The position numbers were made by a program, and so were the translations under genes. Under the pieces are notes generated by a model. The model was not told the origin of the DNA and searched no databases. It was given only the letters and a program-made list of their open reading frames with translations. 22,463 nt of DNA from Mnemiopsis leidyi (Eukaryota > Ctenophora > Tentaculata > Lobata > Bolinopsidae): NCBI GenBank assembly GCA_000226015.1, contig JH152888.1, forward strand, positions 114,901-137,363. Direction: 5' to 3'. This document shows positions 17,770 to 22,463 of the stretch, one piece after another (position 1 is the stretch's first letter; each line of letters begins with the position of its first letter).

Positions 17770-18380
17770 CAGAACTCTCGAGAAGACCGGGCTGCCGGAA
17801 ATGTTAACATCGTCACGGCCGACAGAACTCAGGGATTGCAGACTCAAGAAGACCGAGCAATTCGATTGGATGATGGCATGTCACGTGATAATAAGCGTCA
17901 AATCAGAGCTCAGCGGGGACGAGAAACTGATGGCGGCCGAGAAAATATAGTCTACGGAGCAGAGCCGGTTGTCTTACAGAGATAAGGAATTTCAAGGTAC
18001 ACACTTTTTTAAACAAAAACCCCCCAAAATACAATTTAATTTGTTGAAAAGTTGACAATGAGGGACCTTGGGAAAACCACGACGGCAGATCGCCCCGAGT
18101 GTGAAGAGAGAAGGCCACGTTGTCCCATTCCGGCCGTTTCATTGGCACCCAGGTCACCTCTCACCGAGTATTGGCGAGGGAACCCACACGGATGCCAGAC
18201 CAGTGACATGTTCCAAATTTAGTACCGTCCGTTCTCTTTCCCCCTTCTCCCGCGCCGCGCTCCAGATAATCTCCACCGGATCAGGGGCTAGGTGACGTCA
18301 CGGGGCCAGGAGGAGCGCTCTGATTGGCTAGACGGTTGGTCACGTGATACGTGCGGTCTTTTCGGGTTGGCGAGCAGTGA
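17770..18380. promoter_or_regulatory. GC-richer block with CRE, CCAAT and E-box
   Basis: Contains TCACGTGA (17881-17888 and 18340-18347), CRE palindrome TGACGTCA (18293-18300) and reverse CCAAT (ATTGG, 18323-18327). CG dinucleotides are frequent compared with the flanks. Small ORFs on both strands (93, 84 and 75 codons) show no recognisable domain. It could be a promoter or enhancer, or an exon of an unseen gene. Confidence 0.35.
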
Positions 18381-18453
18381 CCCTGCTGACAGAACCTAAA
18401 GAGGGTAAATGACGAGGAAAATGGGGAAGCCGACCAAAGGGCATATTGGGTAT

Positions 18454-18590
18454 AAAGTAACTTGTTGGCCCGCAGAAATGTGAATATAAGTGTTTATACT
18501 GAGAAGACCGGTATTTTGGACAAAAGTAACTTGTTGGCCCGTATAAATGTGAATGTAAGTGTTACTGTTACTGATTACTGAGAGCATAAC
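18454..18590. repeat. 69 bp imperfect duplication
   Basis: aaagtaacttgttggcccg at 18454 recurs at 18523, each followed by aaatgtgaatataagtgtt or a near match. From 18591 to 19217 I see only AT-rich sequence. Confidence 0.75.
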
Positions 18591-19217
18591 TGTACTACAT
18601 ATTGGTGGTTGTTTAAAGTAATATCCTATACCTTTCTAGTTGCGAGAATAACTTGTGATTTTTTGCGAGACAAAGATTGACAATTGGTTGAATATAAGGC
18701 AACGACTTATAACTTTGTACGATCAACCTTTAACAGGGCAGTGAGCTTGAGAGCGAAACTTTTCGATAATTTATCACAAATGACTAAGCCGCGGTGATTG
18801 CTCAATGTTCGGTCAAAGTTCCTAAATCTGTCCCACGGTCCACCGTAGGTGTTACCTCAAATATCTATCTTTTCAGTGACAAGGTGAAAATTAGACGATC
18901 GTATTCGTTAATTAAATGACGTGTTATCGCTGATAACTTAACGCAAATGGTATATAGTGAGCGTACAAAAGATAAATGTTGAAAATAGAAGTTAACACGA
19001 AAATTGATATCGACTGATTTAGCATAGGTGAAATGGTGCGTAACTGCTAAAGAATCCGGTGAGAAAATTAAACTATAAAAGTATAAATTACGTACGGTCA
19101 TACGTGCATTTGGAAAACACTTTGAGCCTTTAACTTTAAATATTATAATATGATTGTCGGGGTGCCTTCCACCCGATTCGCATTTGGCTTTAAGCTACCG
19201 TAGTTTTCGGACAGCAT

Positions 19218-19497
19218 GGGTGGGTGGTGTAGTGGTATGAATATCTACCCCGACTTTCTATGCAGAAGATCGGGGGTTCGATTCCCAGATCCGCCAATCC
19301 TAGAGGAGTGCGCTAAGTGCATTTGCCTATGCAATCCTCTTCGGTCGACACAGCCGAAAGACCGGGAAACCATGATTGATGGTTAATTAAATGAGGAGGG
19401 TCTCCGTTAAAAGATCTCGAATCTTCCAGGAGTCCCTTCAGTATAACTATAAAGTGTAAAAGCCTGGGTACAGGTGTAACAAATACAAATACAAATA
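19218..19497 (+). mobile_element. tRNA-derived SINE
   Basis: Box A TGGTGTAGTGG (19225-19235) and box B GGTTCGATTCC (19275-19285) match the RNA polymerase III consensus exactly, about 40 bases apart. A non-tRNA body follows, ending near acaaatacaaatacaaat. The acceptor stem does not pair properly, so I call a SINE head, not a tRNA gene. No target-site duplication was identified. Confidence 0.7.
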
Positions 19498-19765
19498 TAT
19501 GGTTGTCGCGACGTGAGACAGTCGTCGATGAGCCCCGAAGGAGATGATATCAACATGAGATGCTGAAATCCCCTTGGCCGTCGCAAAGAAGCTGGTCCAT
19601 GATCAAATCTGAGATTTGATCTCTGCCAACTCATCCTTGTATGGATGTAATAAGCACCGTATCATACCAATAACTCAGTAAGTAAGCACGCTGAGCTTGT
19701 TAGAGCTCCTCGACCCTTAAAAGGTATTGTTGGGGCATCACACGATGATAAATAAATGAAAAATT
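19498..19765. mobile_element. second repeat-like element or SINE continuation
   Basis: GC-richer than its flanks, with a near-perfect palindrome gatcaaatctgagatttgat near 19601 and an A-rich 3' end gatgataaataaatgaaaa. It abuts the SINE tail, so it may be the 3' part of a longer composite element. Family not recognised. Confidence 0.4.
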
Positions 19766-20026
19766 CAAGTTTAGTAAGAGAAGGAAGACTATAGTTCAGG
19801 ATTAAATAAATAATTTAAACAAAGTTAACAAAAAGAGGAGATACAAGAAACAAATGTACGATGTATTACCACAACATCTTTAAACGAGTAATAGATGACA
19901 ACAACAACCAAAACAACTGCATTCAACACTATAAAGGGTTATATCACAAAGCATCAGGAGATAGCTCAAACTTAGCAGTATAACCGACGGCGTGTAAAGT
20001 TTCTGATTTGAACCGACTTTCAAGAG

Positions 20027-20300
20027 TCACGTGATCAATTCGCACTACAAACCTCCCACCAGTCGGGTGATGTTCAGAACGCTCTCGGCCAATAGGAAAG
20101 CTGTATGTGAGTCAGCTGATACGTTAATCATTACCAGTTACTCAGACGCAGCGGTGCCATTGATACGAAGTCTTAACCAACCGGTTTGAAACCGACAGAT
20201 GGAACGTTCGCGAATACGGGGCCCGTGAGCTCCAATCGGAGGAAGGTGAGTTTGCGCGGGCCAATCAGAACACAGCATGAGTCAGCCATCAACCAATCAA
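20027..20300 (+). promoter_or_regulatory. CCAAT/E-box/AP-1 cluster with splice donor; candidate promoter
   Basis: TCACGTGA at 20027-20034, CCAAT at 20089, 20232, 20261 and 20293, and TGAGTCAGC at 20108-20116 and 20278-20286, all in 275 bases. A strong plus-strand donor AGGAAG|GTGAGT lies at 20245/20246. Together these could be the promoter and non-coding first exon of a plus-strand gene whose body is outside the window. Confidence 0.4.
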
Positions 20301-21390
20301 AGCTCAGAGATGTTCGGCAATGGGGCAGGGGTTACGAGCAGATGAGTTGCTACAAGATTTGATTCTATGTTGCCATACGGGATAAACGTCTTCAGTACCT
20401 ACTGACCTTTTGAATAGACGACTAATTTAGAGGTATATAAATGATAGAGGACTTTATCAGGAATTCATATGTACTTCAACAACAAAGAAGTCTTTAGGAT
20501 CAAAGTTATTTTTCTGGGTTACGGATATTTAAATTTAGTCACCACACAGACCTGCGTGGGTTACAGAAGGTCACCGCAATCCTTAATATAAACATGGACT
20601 CACGGCTAACTGCCCTTAGGCTTCGTAGCGCCCCCACTAGTGGCGGCTGCATTTTCTTAAATTCAATTATACTTGGCACAAGTACAAATTCTTAACAGAA
20701 AACCAATAGACCATAGCAAACAATAAAAGAGCAGTAAAAACACACGTGATCCGATAATGACTGTGGACTGTGAAACTATCAAATATCTTGTGCGCAAACC
20801 TAGGACTGACGTAACCTCATAGTTTTCTGTTTTATAGACTTGAGCTCTGTAGCATCTTCGTTTATTACCAGCGCCATGGGATGCGAAATTTGGCAACATG
20901 AAATGACCTCAATTGCGACAGATGGATTTTTTAGTCAGACAAAATGACTTTCACTCATTACCTTACTTTTGAAGTGCTCTTGCAATTATAGGGCAAACTT
21001 AAGGATTCTGTATACAAATATGTCGTAAATCATACTAAATCGGAATGGAGAAAGATTTCAAATGATCTCGGTGTATTGTCATGAAATTGGGTTCGGAAAT
21101 TTGCATTTGTCACTTTCGCAAAATTGTGCTCACTTCTAATCTTCACAACAGTTTAATCTAAATTGAGACCAACTTTATGTTTTATCTTTGTTTCCAATGT
21201 CATATATAGTCACTCCAGCAATTCCTGAATATCTCGGACTGAAAGTCAATATATCGCACTTAATATACGGACACTGGTCAGGACAAGCTCAAACCAGGCC
21301 GTGAAACGTATAACTAACCTCAAATGAAATAAAGGCGAACGTTCTGATCGAGCTCGGTGCTCGGTTGCGGTTTTTCATCTTATCAACAAG
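20301..21390. other. AT-rich sequence, no gene recognised
   Basis: No domain-bearing ORF or repeat family seen on either strand. One CACGTG occurs at 20743-20748. Confidence 0.5.
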
Positions 21391-21391
21391 A

Positions 21392-21439
21392 CACGTGACG
21401 CTAAACACGACGTCACGTGATTTCTCTCATGATCACGTG
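21392..21439. promoter_or_regulatory. three E-boxes (CACGTG) in 48 bases
   Basis: CACGTG at 21392 and 21434, and TCACGTGA at 21413-21420 overlapping a CRE-like ACGTCA. A compact bHLH-type site cluster by motif only. Confidence 0.4.
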
Positions 21440-21884
21440 CAAATTTGTTGGTTGCTAAGCGACCTTAAACAGACGACTTCAAATCGTGAGATAGACAGCT
21501 ATTTTGAAAGCTCTTTCCGCGTGATAATTACAGCTAATTACAAAGGATCAATTAACCGGTAGTTCTATAAGGAGAGTTTTGGGTACTGAATCTGACAGTT
21601 TCTATCTTTCATATAGTTGCACTGCATCCGGGTATCTCTAATTGGAATAACTGGAATATTTCCAACGTCCATTAATTTATAAATAGCAGAGAAAAATAGG
21701 AACATTGCACTCTACAGCTACTGTAAAAATTGTGGTTTTATTACTTTTAAAGCGCTAAAACTTTGTATCCAACTACCGAACGAAATAAAATCGAATTTTG
21801 TATACTAGTCCAAGGTAAATTTAAAGCAGAACAAAAGTTGTTTTTGGATCGCGTCAAGTTAGAAGGACCGGGCGTCAATGGTTA

Positions 21885-21950
21885 TGGAGCATATATAATA
21901 TATAAGCTCCATATATTTGGGCTAAATAATATATTATATATAGGGAGCTG
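21885..21950. repeat. AT-rich near-palindromes
   Basis: ggagcatatataatatataa followed by gctcc forms a near-perfect hairpin, with further TA-rich inverted sequence to 21950. Confidence 0.6.
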
Positions 21951-22035
21951 TCTAATGTTTTGCGTACATCATGACGTGCACTGTGTGATATCTAGTTTTA
22001 ACAATCTGTCGTGTAAGATCCGCAAATCACATATC

Positions 22036-22236
22036 ACAGCGCTGGCAAGCGCGACCGGTTTTTTCTTCTCCTTCCACCAAACCGGCCGAAGGCCGCTGCC
22101 GAAGGCAGCGGCCTGAGGCTGTTAGCCGGCCGAGGTCCGCTGCCGAAGGCAGCGGGCCGAGGCCGATCGCCTCCGTTAGTGGTAACATGTACCACAGAAG
22201 TAATCGAAGTTTTGTTTAAAAACTTGCCAGCGCTGT
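22036..22236. repeat. 14 bp inverted termini enclosing GC-rich hairpins
   Basis: acagcgctggcaag at 22036-22049 is inverted exactly at 22223-22236. Inside are two 44 bp spaced hairpins with stem ccgctgcc, loop gaa, stem ggcagcgg (22093-22111 and 22137-22155). MITE-like in form; no target duplication was identified. Confidence 0.6.
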
Positions 22237-22435
22237 TATACTAAATTGGTACGATTTGGCAAAAATGGCCATGTTCAGGTGCCTTAAAAAATATGTTAAA
22301 ATTAAGATAGAAGCTTGAAACTTTGCAAATCTACTAGAAGTTGTCCAAACTGATAGCAAAAAAATTTGAAAGTCAACAGATAGTCGGGAAGGGGGGTTTC
22401 TGGGTAACCCCCGTTTTACAAACAAATTGTCGTGT

Positions 22436-22463
22436 GATATATGTATGTATATATATATATATA
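22436..22463. repeat. TA dinucleotide run at window edge
   Basis: atatatgtatgtatatatat continues to the end of the window, so its length is unknown. Confidence 0.8.

Noticed and set aside
17704..17985. 93-codon plus-strand ORF, polar and Arg-rich
   Set aside because: No recognisable family or splice partners. It lies in a GC-richer block, which lengthens ORFs by chance. Kept only as part of the possible regulatory block.
19218..19297. Possible functional tRNA gene
   Set aside because: Boxes A and B are good, but the acceptor stem arms do not pair and a SINE body with an A-rich tail follows.
21763..22116. 117-codon plus-strand ORF
   Set aside because: It opens at a non-ATG codon, crosses AT-rich palindromes and GC hairpins, and shows no domain.

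Overview
The window reads as metazoan nuclear DNA, not prokaryotic. It has one multi-exon gene with GT-AG introns, a long AT-rich intergenic flank, tRNA-derived SINEs, microsatellites and minisatellites, and no operon-like ORF packing. I cannot fix the phylum. Intron sizes (a few hundred bp to about 2 kb) and the immunoglobulin-superfamily (IgSF) protein fit an invertebrate.

Main gene (minus strand, ATG at 16996, stop at 3069-3071). Reverse-complement reading gave 23 coding exons whose reading frame closes at every junction, for 2709 coding bases and 902 residues. The predicted protein is a type I membrane receptor: signal peptide (1 to about 24), seven Ig-like units (28-127, 128-233, 234-332, 333-435, 436-532, 533-653, 654-773), one transmembrane helix (785-808), a basic stop-transfer and Cys-rich juxtamembrane stretch (812-829), and a tail of about 70 residues with three YxxL motifs. 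Two of these have ITAM-like spacing (YREL-x12-YEQL). Every Ig unit is bounded by phase-1 introns and split internally by one or two more introns. Units 1, 2, 3 and 7 carry the C-W-C core. Unit 4 lacks the first Cys, and units 5 and 6 lack the core Trp. I do not assign a gene name.

The most unusual structure is in the introns. Tandem repeats repeatedly sit on, or contain, splice junctions: five 70-71 bp units that each carry a copy of the exon 6 acceptor, a 31 bp repeat against exon 21, a 32 bp repeat against exon 15, a 24 bp repeat against exon 23, a 44 bp duplication of the exon 16 acceptor, and a 57-58 bp duplication of the exon 20 donor. The extra exon 6 acceptors each lead to an early in-frame stop.

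Left flank (1-3068): downstream of the gene. It holds a 62 bp perfect palindrome, a GC-richer repeat-like block (about 370-1080), AT-rich sequence, and a TCACGC-rich inverted repeat near 2573-2651. No gene was recognised.

Right flank (16997-22463): a putative TATA box and a 5' leader with uORFs, a GC-richer block with CRE, CCAAT and E-box motifs (about 17770-18380), a tRNA-derived SINE and a second repeat-like element (19218-19765), a dense CCAAT/E-box/AP-1 cluster followed by a strong splice donor (20027-20300, a candidate promoter and first exon of another gene), an E-box trio near 21392-21439, and a hairpin-rich repeat at the right edge. No further coding exons could be supported.
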